64,000 nt of DNA from Leucobacter coleopterorum (GTDB lineage Bacteria; Actinomycetota; Actinomycetes; Actinomycetales; Microbacteriaceae), in assembly GCF_011382985.1 (NCBI RefSeq), contig NZ_CP049933.1, positions 2,232,001 to 2,296,000 on the forward strand, in the 5' to 3' direction. The notes beneath the pieces were generated by a model that saw only the letters and a program-made list of their open reading frames with translations, was not told the DNA's origin and searched no databases. This document shows positions 1-8,197 of the stretch, piece by piece (within the stretch, counting starts at the first letter, position 1; every line of letters begins with the position of its first letter). The position numbers were made by a program, and so were the translations under genes.

Positions 1-499
1 CATCACCCGAGCGCATGATCATGGTCGGCACCGCCTATCAGACCATCGGGCTCGGGTTTCCAACGGTTGCGGGCGTTGCTGCCGCGGCAGCCGGGACAAC
101 CGTCGTGTTGAGCACGGGCGACGGTGGCGGGCTTATGGCGCTCGCGGATCTCGAAACCGCGATCCGCACGGCCCCAGCTGCGTGATCGTCGTCTGGAACG
201 ACGGCGCCTACGGAGCCGAGGTACACCTCTACGGCGCGATGGGGCTCGACGAGACCCCCATGCTGATCCCCGACGTCGATTTTGCGGGCATGGCATCGGC
301 GCTCGGCGCTCTCGGCATCACCGTGCGATCGCTTGCGGATCTCGACGCGCTCGAAGAGTGGGTGAGCTCAGGATCAAGCGGCACGATCCTGCTCGACTGC
401 CGTGTCTCTCGCAGTGTTGTGGCCGAGTACCAGCGCGAGATTCAACGCGTCAACGGGGTCGAGGTCACCCTCGTCGAGACTGAATCCCCCGCCGACTAA
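1..499 (+). CDS. Thiamine-diphosphate-dependent decarboxylase, C-terminal part (partial, frameshifted)
   Basis: This is the C-terminal TPP-binding domain of the acetolactate synthase / benzoylformate decarboxylase superfamily; the start lies outside the window. The motif GDGGGLMALADLE, followed about 25 residues later by VVWNDGAYG, is the classic Mg-TPP binding signature (GDG...ND). The protein runs in one frame from base 3 to about 175, where a TGA at 183-185 would stop it, and continues in the next frame to the stop at 499. Adding one C to the CCCC run at 172-175 restores a continuous ...RTAPSCVIVVWND... reading. I read the shift as a lost base. Substrate cannot be told from this domain. 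Confidence is high for the superfamily and low for the reaction. Confidence 0.8.
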   Translation, partial: ITRAHDHGRHRLSDHRARVSNGCGRCCRGSRDNRRVEHGRRWRAYGARGSRNRDPHGPSCVIVVWNDGAYGAEVHLYGAMGLDETPMLIPDVDFAGMASALGALGITVRSLADLDALEEWVSSGSSGTILLDCRVSRSVVAEYQREIQRVNGVEVTLVETESPAD

Positions 500-504
500 A
501 TCTC

Positions 505-906
505 CTACTGCGCCGAGCGGGTGTCTTCGGTGATGGCGCCCGCCAATACCTGACCACCGCTCGTGAGAAGCGCGCGACGCCAAGGCAGCACCCCGTCGAT
601 CTCGATCTGGATCGACATGCTGAGGATCGTTCGGATCACAACGATGAGGCCCAGCACAGCTGCAACCTCAAGGCTCGGGGCCGAGAGTGTGTGGATAATG
701 TCGGCTGCGACGAAGATTTCAAGACCAAGCAGGATCGAACCTCCGATCGAGGTGCGGAGAGTCTGGTAGGCCGCCTTGCCGCCCTTCCCACGACTCAGCG
801 CGCGCACAGCAAGCACGGCCGCGATCCCGAACCCGACGACCACAACGACGACCCCGATAATTTCAATCACCGAGACAACGCCCGCAGACAGCTCTTCAGT
901 CTCCAT
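505..906 (-). CDS. DUF1622 family membrane protein
   Basis: A 133-residue integral membrane protein of unknown function. Three hydrophobic segments are visible: about residues 8-37 (EIIGVVVVVVGFGIAAVLAV), 54-74 (SIGGSILLGLEIFVAADII) and 82-103. The block LLGLEIFVAADIIHT followed by IVVIRTILSMSIQIEIDG is characteristic of the DUF1622 family. The ATG at 906 is chosen because the hydrophobic segment starts directly after it; the longer upstream reading is compositionally unlike the family. It lies convergent to the TPP enzyme, 5 bp from that gene's stop. No function is assigned. Confidence 0.8.
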   Translation of the reverse strand: METEELSAGVVSVIEIIGVVVVVVGFGIAAVLAVRALSRGKGGKAAYQTLRTSIGGSILLGLEIFVAADIIHTLSAPSLEVAAVLGLIVVIRTILSMSIQIEIDGVLPWRRALLTSGGQVLAGAITEDTRSAQ

Positions 907-940
907 GGCCCCAGCGTACCGCGAAGCTCGCGGCGATAAA

Positions 941-1552
941 TCAGGCGGCCAGGCCTCGCAGCAGGATTCCGAAGGCAGCGTGTGCCTGGTGGGGATCTTG
1001 CTGGCCCGCCGATACTCCCGCTGCAGCCTCGCGCAGTGCACCCACGAGGAGCAGCGCGACCGCAGCCACGTCGATCGCCGGGTCCACTTGGCCACTGCGC
1101 TGTGCAGCAGTCAGCGTCTCCCGGATCATGGCCGCACTTGCTCCCGAGCCGATGCCACGTTCGACCCCCGAGACAATCAACGTTGGGCCGGACACGTTGT
1201 AGAAGTGACCGATATTCGGGTCCGCAGCCAGCCGAAACATCTCACGAGCGTGGGCCGCAAGCTGTGCCTGCCAGTCTTCTGCCGCCGAAACCTCAGCGCG
1301 GGTGCGCTCCGCGAGTTCACTGCCGAGCCGGGCATAGGCAGCACGCAATAGTTCGTCTCTGCCACCGGGAAAGTGAGCGTAGATGGTGCCCCGGGAGATG
1401 CCAGAAACGGCCGATACCCGCTCGATAGTGGTGTCGGCGAGGCCAACATCTCGAATCACAACGAGCGCCGCGTCAACGAGCTCGGTTTGGGTGCGCTGTC
1501 GTCTGCGATCGCGCAGGCTGAGGGGCGCAGCACTCTCAATGCCGATGGTCAT
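941..1552 (-). CDS. TetR/AcrR family transcriptional regulator
   Basis: A 203-residue repressor-type protein. The N-terminal helix-turn-helix is visible at about residues 18-62 (TELVDAALVVIRDVGLADTTIERVSAVSGISRGTIYAHF), followed by an all-helical ligand-binding domain with no recognisable ligand signature. The ATG at 1552 is chosen because it puts the HTH at the usual distance from the N-terminus. It is divergent from the kinase/phospho-lyase pair, and the 119-bp gap contains a TATA-rich palindrome (1604-1620) that is the most likely binding site. The inferred role is repression of the kinase operon and of itself. Confidence 0.88.
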   Translation of the reverse strand: MTIGIESAAPLSLRDRRRQRTQTELVDAALVVIRDVGLADTTIERVSAVSGISRGTIYAHFPGGRDELLRAAYARLGSELAERTRAEVSAAEDWQAQLAAHAREMFRLAADPNIGHFYNVSGPTLIVSGVERGIGSGASAAMIRETLTAAQRSGQVDPAIDVAAVALLLVGALREAAAGVSAGQQDPHQAHAAFGILLRGLAA

Positions 1553-1603
1553 GCACCTCAGTCTAAGTGCAACAGCACAAAACTTACACCGCAAGTTCAA
1601 ATA

Positions 1604-1620
1604 CTATACTTTGAGTATAG
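1604..1620. promoter_or_regulatory. Candidate TetR operator
   Basis: The inverted repeat CTATAC-TTTGA-GTATAG lies in the gap between the divergent TetR gene and the kinase gene. The arms are perfect 6-mers that include -10-like TATACT and TATAG sequences, so a bound repressor would cover promoter elements. Assignment to the neighbouring TetR is inference from position. Confidence 0.5.
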
Positions 1621-1671
1621 ATTTTGCCCGCGATGCGTGTTAGCGTATGTGCATCGACCGAAAGGAATGGC

Positions 1672-2673
1672 ATGGTCAACGTAGATCTCGCAGCCGCCGA
1701 GGAGCTCGCCCGAGAGGCGCTCACCACGTACGGCATCACCGCTGATACGCCCCTCCAGCTCCTCAAAAACCGTGAGAACTTCGTGTTTTCCCTCAGCAGC
1801 AACGGCAGCCAGTACGTGCTGCGCGTGCACCGCCAGGGATACCACTCAGACGCCGAGCTCGGCTGCGAACTCGACTTCGTGCGTGCGCTGCACCGCGAAG
1901 GCGTTGCGGTTCCCGGGTTCTGTGAGGCACCCGATGGCCGCGGATTCTGCACCGTCGGGCACAACCACCCGGCCGGAGTACACCAGGTCGACCTTCAGTT
2001 ACTGATCCCCAACCAGGGCAACTTCGGCGACGAGCGCACTGCCGTCGATGGCACAGCCACTATCGACGCGGCTGATTTCGCCGAGCTCGGTGGACTGATT
2101 GCGCAGGTGCACGAAGCAACGGATCGCTCAGGGTATCGAATGGCCGTGCCGCGCGATGACTGGGATCTCGACGGCCTCGTCGGAGAAGCGCCCGCCTGGG
2201 GCGATCCGCTGCAACTTGCCGAGCTCGCCGGTGAGGATCGTCAGATCGTTCAGTCGGGCATCGCCCGGATTCGCGAGGTGCTGGGCGACTACGGCAGCCC
2301 CACGCATCGTTTTGGCCCAATCCACGCGGATCTGACACCCGAGAACGTGCTGCGCACCGAAGCGGGCCTCGTGCTCATCGATTTTGACGACTTCGCGGCG
2401 GGCTGGCACCTTTTTGACCTCGCAACCGCGCTGCACTTTTTTGTGCCGCACCCCCGCTACGCAGAGTACAAGAAAGCCCTCTTCGCTGGCTACGAGGCCA
2501 TTCGCCCCCTCGACGCCGCCGACCACGAGGTCTTCCCGGCAATCCTGCTCGCCCGTAGCCTCACCTACCTGGGCTGGGCCTCGGATCGCCGCGGCGAGCC
2601 CACCGCAGAGTGGCTTGCCTCAGACGTACTGCCATACACCGTGCGCCTCGCTCGTGAACTTCTTGCCAACTAA
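1672..2673 (+). CDS. Hydroxylysine/homoserine-kinase-like phosphotransferase (APH fold)
   Basis: A 333-residue small-molecule kinase of the aminoglycoside-phosphotransferase/choline-kinase fold. The catalytic loop HADLTPENVL (about residue 218) and the metal-binding DFDDFAAGWHLFDLATAL (about 237) are intact, and the N-terminal lobe has NFVFSL...YVLRVHR (ATP-binding lysine replaced in context by the R/H-rich strand). The ATG at 1672 is chosen for its AAAGGA ribosome site; the earlier ATG would add residues unlike the family. The stop lies 12 bp before a class III PLP enzyme of the phospho-lyase type. In known systems a hydroxylysine- or ethanolamine-type kinase supplies the phospho-amine that such a lyase eliminates, so I infer a two-step amino-alcohol degradation. 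The actual substrate is unknown. Confidence 0.75.
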   Translation: MVNVDLAAAEELAREALTTYGITADTPLQLLKNRENFVFSLSSNGSQYVLRVHRQGYHSDAELGCELDFVRALHREGVAVPGFCEAPDGRGFCTVGHNHPAGVHQVDLQLLIPNQGNFGDERTAVDGTATIDAADFAELGGLIAQVHEATDRSGYRMAVPRDDWDLDGLVGEAPAWGDPLQLAELAGEDRQIVQSGIARIREVLGDYGSPTHRFGPIHADLTPENVLRTEAGLVLIDFDDFAAGWHLFDLATALHFFVPHPRYAEYKKALFAGYEAIRPLDAADHEVFPAILLARSLTYLGWASDRRGEPTAEWLASDVLPYTVRLARELLAN

Positions 2674-2685
2674 AGGACGCTGCAC

Positions 2686-3954
2686 ATGACCTCCAATGCC
2701 GAACTGATCGCACGTCGCAACACCACGATCGGCCCCTACTCCCCGCTCTTCTATACTGAGCCCCTACAGATGGTGTCGGCCAAGGGGGTGTGGCTCACCG
2801 AGGCGAACGGCGACCGCTACCTTGACGGATACAACAACGTACCTCACGTCGGCCACAGCAACGACCGGGTTGTTCGCGCCCTGTGCAAGCAGGCGGCGAC
2901 CCTCAACATCAATACGCGCTATCTCAACTCGCGCATCGTTGACTATTCTGAGCGGCTACTCAGCACGTTTGGGCACGGTCTCGATCGGGTGTTCTACGGC
3001 AACTCGGGGTCTGAGGCGAATGAACTTGCGCTCAGGATCGCGAGACAGCACACCGGCGCGACCGGCCTGATCGTCTCCGACTACAGCTATCACGGCACCA
3101 CCATCTCGCTCGCAGAGATGACCACGGGACTCAAAACCCGCGAGCCGCTCGGCGCTCACGTGCGCACGCTCAGGATCCCGGACCTCGACCGCGATCCGCG
3201 CCCCGAGGCGGAGGTGCTCGCCGACACCCTGGCCGAGCTTGACACGGCCATTGAGTCGCTACAGGAGGCCGGTTTTGGCGTCTCGGCCTGCCTCTTCGAC
3301 CCGCTATTCTCGACAGAGGGCATGCCGCGGTTACCCGAGGGGCTGGTGCCAGCAATTGTTTCCCGCGTGCGTGCTGCCGGCGGTCTCGTGATCGCTGACG
3401 AAGTGCAGAGTGGGTTTGGCCGCACCGGCACCCACCTGTGGGGGCACGATCACGCCGGCATGATCCCGGATCTCGTGACGATGGGCAAGCCGATGGGCAA
3501 CGGGCACCCCATGTCTGCGGTAGTCACGAGCGAGGCCATGCTCGACGAGTTTGGCTCGCACAATGAGTTTTTCAACACCTTCGCCGGTAATCCGGTCTCG
3601 GCAGCGGTCGGAGAAGCCGTGCTGCTTGAGATGGAGGAAGAACAGCTCATGCAGCGAGCAGCCACCCTGGGCGAGCGCGCCCTCGTGTCGTTCCGTGAGT
3701 TCGCGGATCGCCACGACTTCGTGCGCACGGCGAAGGGCTCCGGACTGTTTCTTGGCCTTGATTTTGCGATTGACGGCGAGCCCGCTCCTCAACTTGCCAA
3801 GCAGGTAGTTGAGGCCATGAAGAAGCGCAAAGTGCTGATTTCACGGATCGGTCGAAACGAGAGTGTGTTGAAGGTTCGTCCACCCCTCGCGTTCGGCCCG
3901 CAAGAGCTTCCCCTGTTGCTTGAGGCGCTCGACGGCGCACTCTCAGAGGTTTAG
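2686..3954 (+). CDS. Class III aminotransferase-fold PLP enzyme, phospho-lyase-like
   Basis: A 422-residue fold-type I PLP enzyme. The internal aldimine lysine lies in TMGKPMGNGHP (about K268), preceded by IADEVQSGFGRTG, the usual class III block. The sequence DGYNNVPHVGHS near the N-terminus closely resembles the INNVAHVGH block of the AGXT2L1/AGXT2L2 phospho-lyases (ethanolamine-phosphate and 5-phosphohydroxylysine phospho-lyase) rather than ordinary aminotransferases. Coupling to the kinase 12 bp upstream supports elimination of phosphate and ammonia from a phosphorylated amino alcohol. An ordinary omega-aminotransferase remains possible. Residues GNSGSEANELALR bind the PLP phosphate region. 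No frame damage is seen. Confidence 0.75.
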   Translation: MTSNAELIARRNTTIGPYSPLFYTEPLQMVSAKGVWLTEANGDRYLDGYNNVPHVGHSNDRVVRALCKQAATLNINTRYLNSRIVDYSERLLSTFGHGLDRVFYGNSGSEANELALRIARQHTGATGLIVSDYSYHGTTISLAEMTTGLKTREPLGAHVRTLRIPDLDRDPRPEAEVLADTLAELDTAIESLQEAGFGVSACLFDPLFSTEGMPRLPEGLVPAIVSRVRAAGGLVIADEVQSGFGRTGTHLWGHDHAGMIPDLVTMGKPMGNGHPMSAVVTSEAMLDEFGSHNEFFNTFAGNPVSAAVGEAVLLEMEEEQLMQRAATLGERALVSFREFADRHDFVRTAKGSGLFLGLDFAIDGEPAPQLAKQVVEAMKKRKVLISRIGRNESVLKVRPPLAFGPQELPLLLEALDGALSEV

Positions 3955-4051
3955 GTGTAGTCTCTCGGCAAAGGTGTGGGCTTATTACGAGCACAATTCT
4001 TGACCATCACCGCACAGTCGCGGTGAAGGATCACAATTCGAGGTGATACGC

Positions 4052-5014
4052 ATGCAAACAGCACAGTCTCAAAACCTTTCACGATTGACCGCTCCCCCTG
4101 CGCAGGCCGACAGCCTCGCCGCGTTCCGCAGCCAGGTCTCTGCGTCGTTTGTACCGCTGCGCATCAGCACTGAGCGGCCGGAACCGTTTGCAGCCCGCAT
4201 GTCGTCCGCAGACGCCGACAGTGTGGTCTTCACCGAGGTAGTGGCGCGCCCCCACCTCGTTGAGCGCACACCCGAGACGATTGCGAGCGGCGGCAGCGGC
4301 TACTACAAGGTGAGTCTGTTGCTGTCGGGCAGCAGCATCCTTGTTCAAGACGGCAAAGAACTCATCATGCGGCCCGGAGACCTGTCAATCTACGACACCT
4401 CGCGCCCCTACTCGCTGTTGTTCGGCGAGGAGTTTCGCAACCTCATCATGATGTTTCCAAAGGACCGGCTGGAGCTACCGATCCCGTTCACAGAGCAGCT
4501 CACCGCCGTATCACTCGGACAGCAGCACAACGGGCTGGCGCAGATCCTGACCGCATTTTTGTCGCAGTTTCCCGCTCAACTCACGGCGCTCGACACCCGC
4601 GTGCGCACGAAACTCGCGCATACCAGCCTTGATTTGCTGGGCACCATGCTGTCGAGCATCCTCGATGCTGACCCGGTGCAGCGCGACCCGCATCAGGTGC
4701 TGCTGCAGAAAATCTACTCCTACGTCGACCAGAACCTTTCGTCGCCGACGCTATCGCCGGGCAGCATCGCGGCCGCACACTACATTTCAACGCGGCACCT
4801 GCACGCGCTCTTCCGTCAGGCAGACACGACCGTCTCAACCTGGATTCGCGAGCGACGACTCGATCGCTGCCGCACCGACCTGCTGGATCCGGTGCTCGCA
4901 GACCGCGCGATTTCATCGATCGCCGCCCGCTGGGGTTTCACCGACGCGGCGCACTTTAGTCGTGTGTTCAAGGCGGCCTACGGCGTCTCACCAAGCGAGA
5001 TTCGACGCACATAA
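4052..5014 (+). CDS. AraC-family transcriptional activator
   Basis: About 320 residues. The N-terminal half is a cupin-like sensor of the AraC_binding_2 type (GYYKVSLLLSGSSILVQDGKELIMRPGDLSIYDTSRPY), and the C-terminal 100 residues carry two HTH motifs ending in AISSIAARWGFTDAAHFSRVFKAAYGVSPSEIRR, the AraC/XylS signature. This architecture is shared with FeaR-type activators of aromatic-amine catabolism. The ATG at 4052 is preferred over the GTG at 4043 because GAGG at 4039-4042 is correctly spaced for it. It precedes the MoaF-like gene and the Liv importer in the same direction, so it probably activates them. That target is inference. Confidence 0.88.
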   Translation: MQTAQSQNLSRLTAPPAQADSLAAFRSQVSASFVPLRISTERPEPFAARMSSADADSVVFTEVVARPHLVERTPETIASGGSGYYKVSLLLSGSSILVQDGKELIMRPGDLSIYDTSRPYSLLFGEEFRNLIMMFPKDRLELPIPFTEQLTAVSLGQQHNGLAQILTAFLSQFPAQLTALDTRVRTKLAHTSLDLLGTMLSSILDADPVQRDPHQVLLQKIYSYVDQNLSSPTLSPGSIAAAHYISTRHLHALFRQADTTVSTWIRERRLDRCRTDLLDPVLADRAISSIAARWGFTDAAHFSRVFKAAYGVSPSEIRRT

Positions 5015-5150
5015 GTAACCCTTCCGTAACACTGATTGACGAGCAGGGCACGATCCTTGTCTCAGACGGAACTGAGCACTCCACTCGGGCGCACAACTCC
5101 TTACAGTGAGGAGTGACGCTCAAGCACCGACGCTTGCCACATAAGATTCT

Positions 5151-5183
5151 TCGGAGTTCGGGTGTCATACCTTCAAACTCCGA
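5151..5183. promoter_or_regulatory. Inverted repeat before the moaF-like gene
   Basis: TCGGAGTT at 5151-5158 is repeated inverted as AACTCCGA at 5176-5183, immediately before the ribosome site GAGAGGA (5182-5188) of the MoaF-like gene. A second, shorter palindrome (ACTCCT...AGGAGT) lies near 5096-5114. Either could be an activator site, or a leader hairpin that masks the ribosome site; the sequence alone cannot decide. Confidence 0.35.
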
Positions 5184-5197
5184 GAGGATCTGGGCCA

Positions 5198-6040
5198 ATG
5201 ACGACCCTGAACATTGACACCCCTACAGCCGAGGCCATCGCAGCTGACACTGTTGCTGCGGACCCCAACGAGTGGCGCAGTTACGACGAGTTCGCTGCCG
5301 GCATTGACACCTTCCGCCTTCCCAACGTTGATCTGGCAGGCACGACGCTCTCACTCACACTCGATGATGGCACTCGGATCGACCTGGCCTTCGACGCCGA
5401 CACCGTTCGCTGGAGCGCACGCGGCAGCATTTCTACCGATGGTGAACTCAGCGATCCCTACGACGCCGTGCGTGTGCGAGGCGACGTTGTGTTCGTCAAT
5501 CTGCCGATCGAGTCGCGAGAGCGCGAAGCCATCACGATCGTGTATTCAGATTCGACGCACCGTGCGCTCGTCTCGCGCTCCGAGATCGCTGAGGTCGCAG
5601 TTGAGGGCGAGCCCCAGGTCGGCCAGACCTTCTGGTCGGGTGTCACCGACCGTGGCGAGGCCACGGGCGAAGTACCTGGCCCTTCCCGCGACCTGATCGG
5701 CAAGCGGAACCTCTACCGCTACAGCCCACACCACCTCTACGAGCACGTCTACATCTCAAGCGAGCGGTACGCCTGGCAGTGTGTGCAGGGTGTGCAACGC
5801 GGGCACGGCGACATGGACATGTCGACCGTATGGAAGTTTGCGGACGGTCTCTACCTGTTCTGCTTCCGCGAGTTCCGCATCGCCGTCGCGAGCGTCTGGC
5901 TGCATGACCTCGGATATCAGCTCATGACCACGGGCATCTTCCTCGGGATCAACGGCGACGGTCATGCCGAGCACTCGCGCGCTGGCGGCCACATCTATCC
6001 CATCGGGTCCGTCGACTACCCCGACGTGCAGCCGGTCTAA
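5198..6040 (+). CDS. MoaF-like protein (monoamine-regulon type)
   Basis: A 280-residue soluble protein with two halves that resemble the MoaF N- and C-terminal domains. The most telling stretches are LIGKRNLYRYSPHHLYEH and YLFCFREFRIAVASVWLHDL in the second half, and TLSLTLDDGTRIDLAFDADTVRW in the first (beta-rich, lipocalin-like). MoaF was named from the monoamine regulon of enteric bacteria; its molecular role is not well established. The ATG at 5198 is preceded by GAGAGGA. It sits between an AraC activator and a Liv importer, which fits an amine or aromatic-amine catabolic context. Family assignment is from remembered motifs, so confidence is moderate. Confidence 0.6.
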   Translation: MTTLNIDTPTAEAIAADTVAADPNEWRSYDEFAAGIDTFRLPNVDLAGTTLSLTLDDGTRIDLAFDADTVRWSARGSISTDGELSDPYDAVRVRGDVVFVNLPIESREREAITIVYSDSTHRALVSRSEIAEVAVEGEPQVGQTFWSGVTDRGEATGEVPGPSRDLIGKRNLYRYSPHHLYEHVYISSERYAWQCVQGVQRGHGDMDMSTVWKFADGLYLFCFREFRIAVASVWLHDLGYQLMTTGIFLGINGDGHAEHSRAGGHIYPIGSVDYPDVQPV

Positions 6041-6081
6041 GACCCCAACCTTTTACCTTGAACCATCTGAGAGGCAACACC

Positions 6082-7266
6082 ATGAAAAAACGAATTGTTA
6101 GCTTCGCCGCGATGGCCGCGGTCGCGGCTCTCGCGCTCTCCGGCTGTGCCGGTAGTGATGACGGTGGCGGCGAGGGCGCCCCCATCAAGATCGGCTCCGT
6201 GAACACACTGAGCGGCGCGGCGACGTTCCCCGAGGCGTCAGCCGCGGCGAAGGCAGTGTTTGATCGTGTGAACGCCAAGGGCGGCGTAAACGGTCACAAG
6301 ATCGAGTACAACACCGTCGACGACAAGGGCGATCCCGCATCGGCAACCGCCGCAGCACGCGAGCTCGTTGGCAGCGACGAGGTTGTCGCCCTTGTGGGCG
6401 GTGCCTCGCTCATCGAGTGCGAGATCAACAAGGACTATTACAAGCAGGAGGGAGTCTACTCGATTCCCGGCATCGGCGTTGACACCGGCTGCTTTGACTC
6501 GCCCAACATCGCACCGGTCAACATCGGCCCGTTCAACGACATGACACTCACGCTGTTGAATGGCTCGGAGAACCTCAAACTCGACAACATCTGCGTGCTG
6601 CTCGAGATCGCAGGATCAACCAAACCCGCGTACATGGCAGGCGTTGATCGCTGGACCAAGATCACAGGCAAGAAGCCGCTGCTCATCGATGACACTGTTC
6701 CCTACGGCGGCTCGGACTACACGCCGTACATCGTGAAGGCGAAGGAGGCGGGCTGCAAGGCCATCGCCGTCAACGCGATCGAGCCCGACGCTATCGGCCA
6801 GGTCAAGGCCGCGCAGGCGCAAGGCTGGGACGACGTCACGTTCTTATTCTTGACAAGCGTTTACAGCGACAACTTCGCGAAGGCCCTCGACTGGACCGGT
6901 GCCGGCGCGCACATTCCCGCCGAGTTCTACCCCTTCACCGAGGACAGCGACATCAACGCCGACTGGAAGTCGCTGATGGAGGAGAACAAGATTCCGCTGA
7001 CCTCGTTCAGCCAGGGCGGATACCTCGCGGCAACGAACTTCTTGAAGGTCGTTGAAGGCATGAAGGGTGACATCACACGGGAGACCGTCGCGAAGGCTCT
7101 GAAAGACATGGAGCCGATCGACAACGATATGGTCGCAAGCCCCTACCAGTTCTCGAAGGTCGCGGCTCAAGAGTTCGAGCCCGGCGCATGGCCCGTTGTG
7201 CTGAAGTCGGGCACAAACGCCTGGAAGAAGTCCACTGAAGACTGGCTGATGGTTCCGTCGAAGTAA
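6082..7266 (+). CDS. Liv-type ABC transporter substrate-binding lipoprotein
   Basis: A 394-residue exported lipoprotein. MKKR, a hydrophobic stretch and the lipobox LSGC (Cys22) give a type II signal peptide. The mature part is a type I periplasmic-binding fold of the Peripla_BP_6/LivK group, beginning PIKIGSVNTLSGAATFPEASAAAKAVFDRVNAKGGVNG, typical of branched-chain amino acid, amide and aromatic-acid binding proteins. A GAGAGG ribosome site precedes the ATG. It is the first gene of a complete importer (binding protein, two permeases, two ATPases). The ligand is unknown; the neighbours suggest an amino acid derivative or aromatic compound rather than leucine itself. Confidence 0.88.
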   Translation: MKKRIVSFAAMAAVAALALSGCAGSDDGGGEGAPIKIGSVNTLSGAATFPEASAAAKAVFDRVNAKGGVNGHKIEYNTVDDKGDPASATAAARELVGSDEVVALVGGASLIECEINKDYYKQEGVYSIPGIGVDTGCFDSPNIAPVNIGPFNDMTLTLLNGSENLKLDNICVLLEIAGSTKPAYMAGVDRWTKITGKKPLLIDDTVPYGGSDYTPYIVKAKEAGCKAIAVNAIEPDAIGQVKAAQAQGWDDVTFLFLTSVYSDNFAKALDWTGAGAHIPAEFYPFTEDSDINADWKSLMEENKIPLTSFSQGGYLAATNFLKVVEGMKGDITRETVAKALKDMEPIDNDMVASPYQFSKVAAQEFEPGAWPVVLKSGTNAWKKSTEDWLMVPSK

Positions 7267-7321
7267 CTAGGATCACCATGCGTTCACCTATTCATATTCA
7301 CTCTCGCAGAAGGGCACCGCT

Positions 7322-8197
7322 GTGAGCGGCGGCGCCCTTCTGCAGGGCGCTCTCGCCGGGCTCGCGGCGGGCGGACTCTACGCGGTTCTCGCTGTCACGC
7401 TCACGCTGATGTCTCGGCTCGTGCGCGTCGTCAACTTCGCACAGGCCGCAACCGGCATGTTCGCGGCCTTCTCTGCCGTCTGGTTTGCGAGTGAGCTCGG
7501 GCTGCCAACCTGGCTCGCCACCATTATTGGTGTGCTGGTCGGGGCGCTGCTCAGCGGCATTATCGGGTGGATCGCAGCAACCTGGCTCGCTGAGGCGACG
7601 GTCACGCTGCGTTCCGCGATGACCGTGGCGCCTCTGCTCCTGCTGATCTCGCTGTCGTTCATTATCTTTGGCAATAAACCGCAGCCGTTTGCTCCGGTGC
7701 TCTCGGGCCCGGCGTTTAAGGTTGCTGGTGTTGTAGTGAGCTGGGTGACCGTCGTGATGGTGGTTCTTGCGATCCTCGTGGCCGTTGCCTGTTCACTACT
7801 CTTGCGCCGCACCACGATCGGCACCAAACTTCGTGCCCTCTCGGAGCGCCCCACCACCGCCGAGCTGATCGGCATCGCGGCAAAGCCCCTCTCAATTGGG
7901 GTGTGGGCCGTCACCGGCGCGATCTCAGCGATCACCATCATGGTCATCGCCCCCTCGCAGTCAAACGACGCCATCAGTCTGTCGATGCTCATCATCCCAG
8001 CTTCGGCGGCCGCACTGCTCGGCGGCTTCAAACGACTCGACCTGGCTGTTGTCGGCGGTCTCGCACTCGGCATGATCACGGGCATTGTCGCCCAGATTCC
8101 CGATGTTTCGTTCATCCGCAATTTCATCCCGTTCTTCTTCATTGTCATCTTGCTGCTGTGGTCACAGCGTAAGGAGGTGTGGGATGCTGCTCGCTAA
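7322..8197 (+). CDS. Liv-type ABC transporter permease (LivH-like)
   Basis: A 291-residue inner-membrane permease with about eight hydrophobic segments. The N-terminal block LQGALAGLAAGGLYAVLAVTLTLMSRLVRVVNFAQAATGMFAAF corresponds to the LivH signature (GL..G..YAL.A.G..L......NFA.G). It starts with GTG at 7322, 55 bp after the binding-protein gene, and overlaps the next gene by 14 bp, so translation is probably coupled. It would form a heterodimeric channel with the permease half of the downstream LivM-LivG fusion. Confidence 0.87.
   Translation: MSGGALLQGALAGLAAGGLYAVLAVTLTLMSRLVRVVNFAQAATGMFAAFSAVWFASELGLPTWLATIIGVLVGALLSGIIGWIAATWLAEATVTLRSAMTVAPLLLLISLSFIIFGNKPQPFAPVLSGPAFKVAGVVVSWVTVVMVVLAILVAVACSLLLRRTTIGTKLRALSERPTTAELIGIAAKPLSIGVWAVTGAISAITIMVIAPSQSNDAISLSMLIIPASAAALLGGFKRLDLAVVGGLALGMITGIVAQIPDVSFIRNFIPFFFIVILLLWSQRKEVWDAAR

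Noticed and set aside
172..185. Programmed frameshifting as an explanation of the many breaks
   Set aside because: The breaks are in unrelated gene families, at runs of differing length, without conserved slippery sequences or stimulatory structures.
7378..8148. Minus-strand frame opposite the LivH permease
   Set aside because: Its sequence is Ser/Thr/Ala-rich noise from the reverse of hydrophobic codons; LivH motifs on the plus strand are clear.
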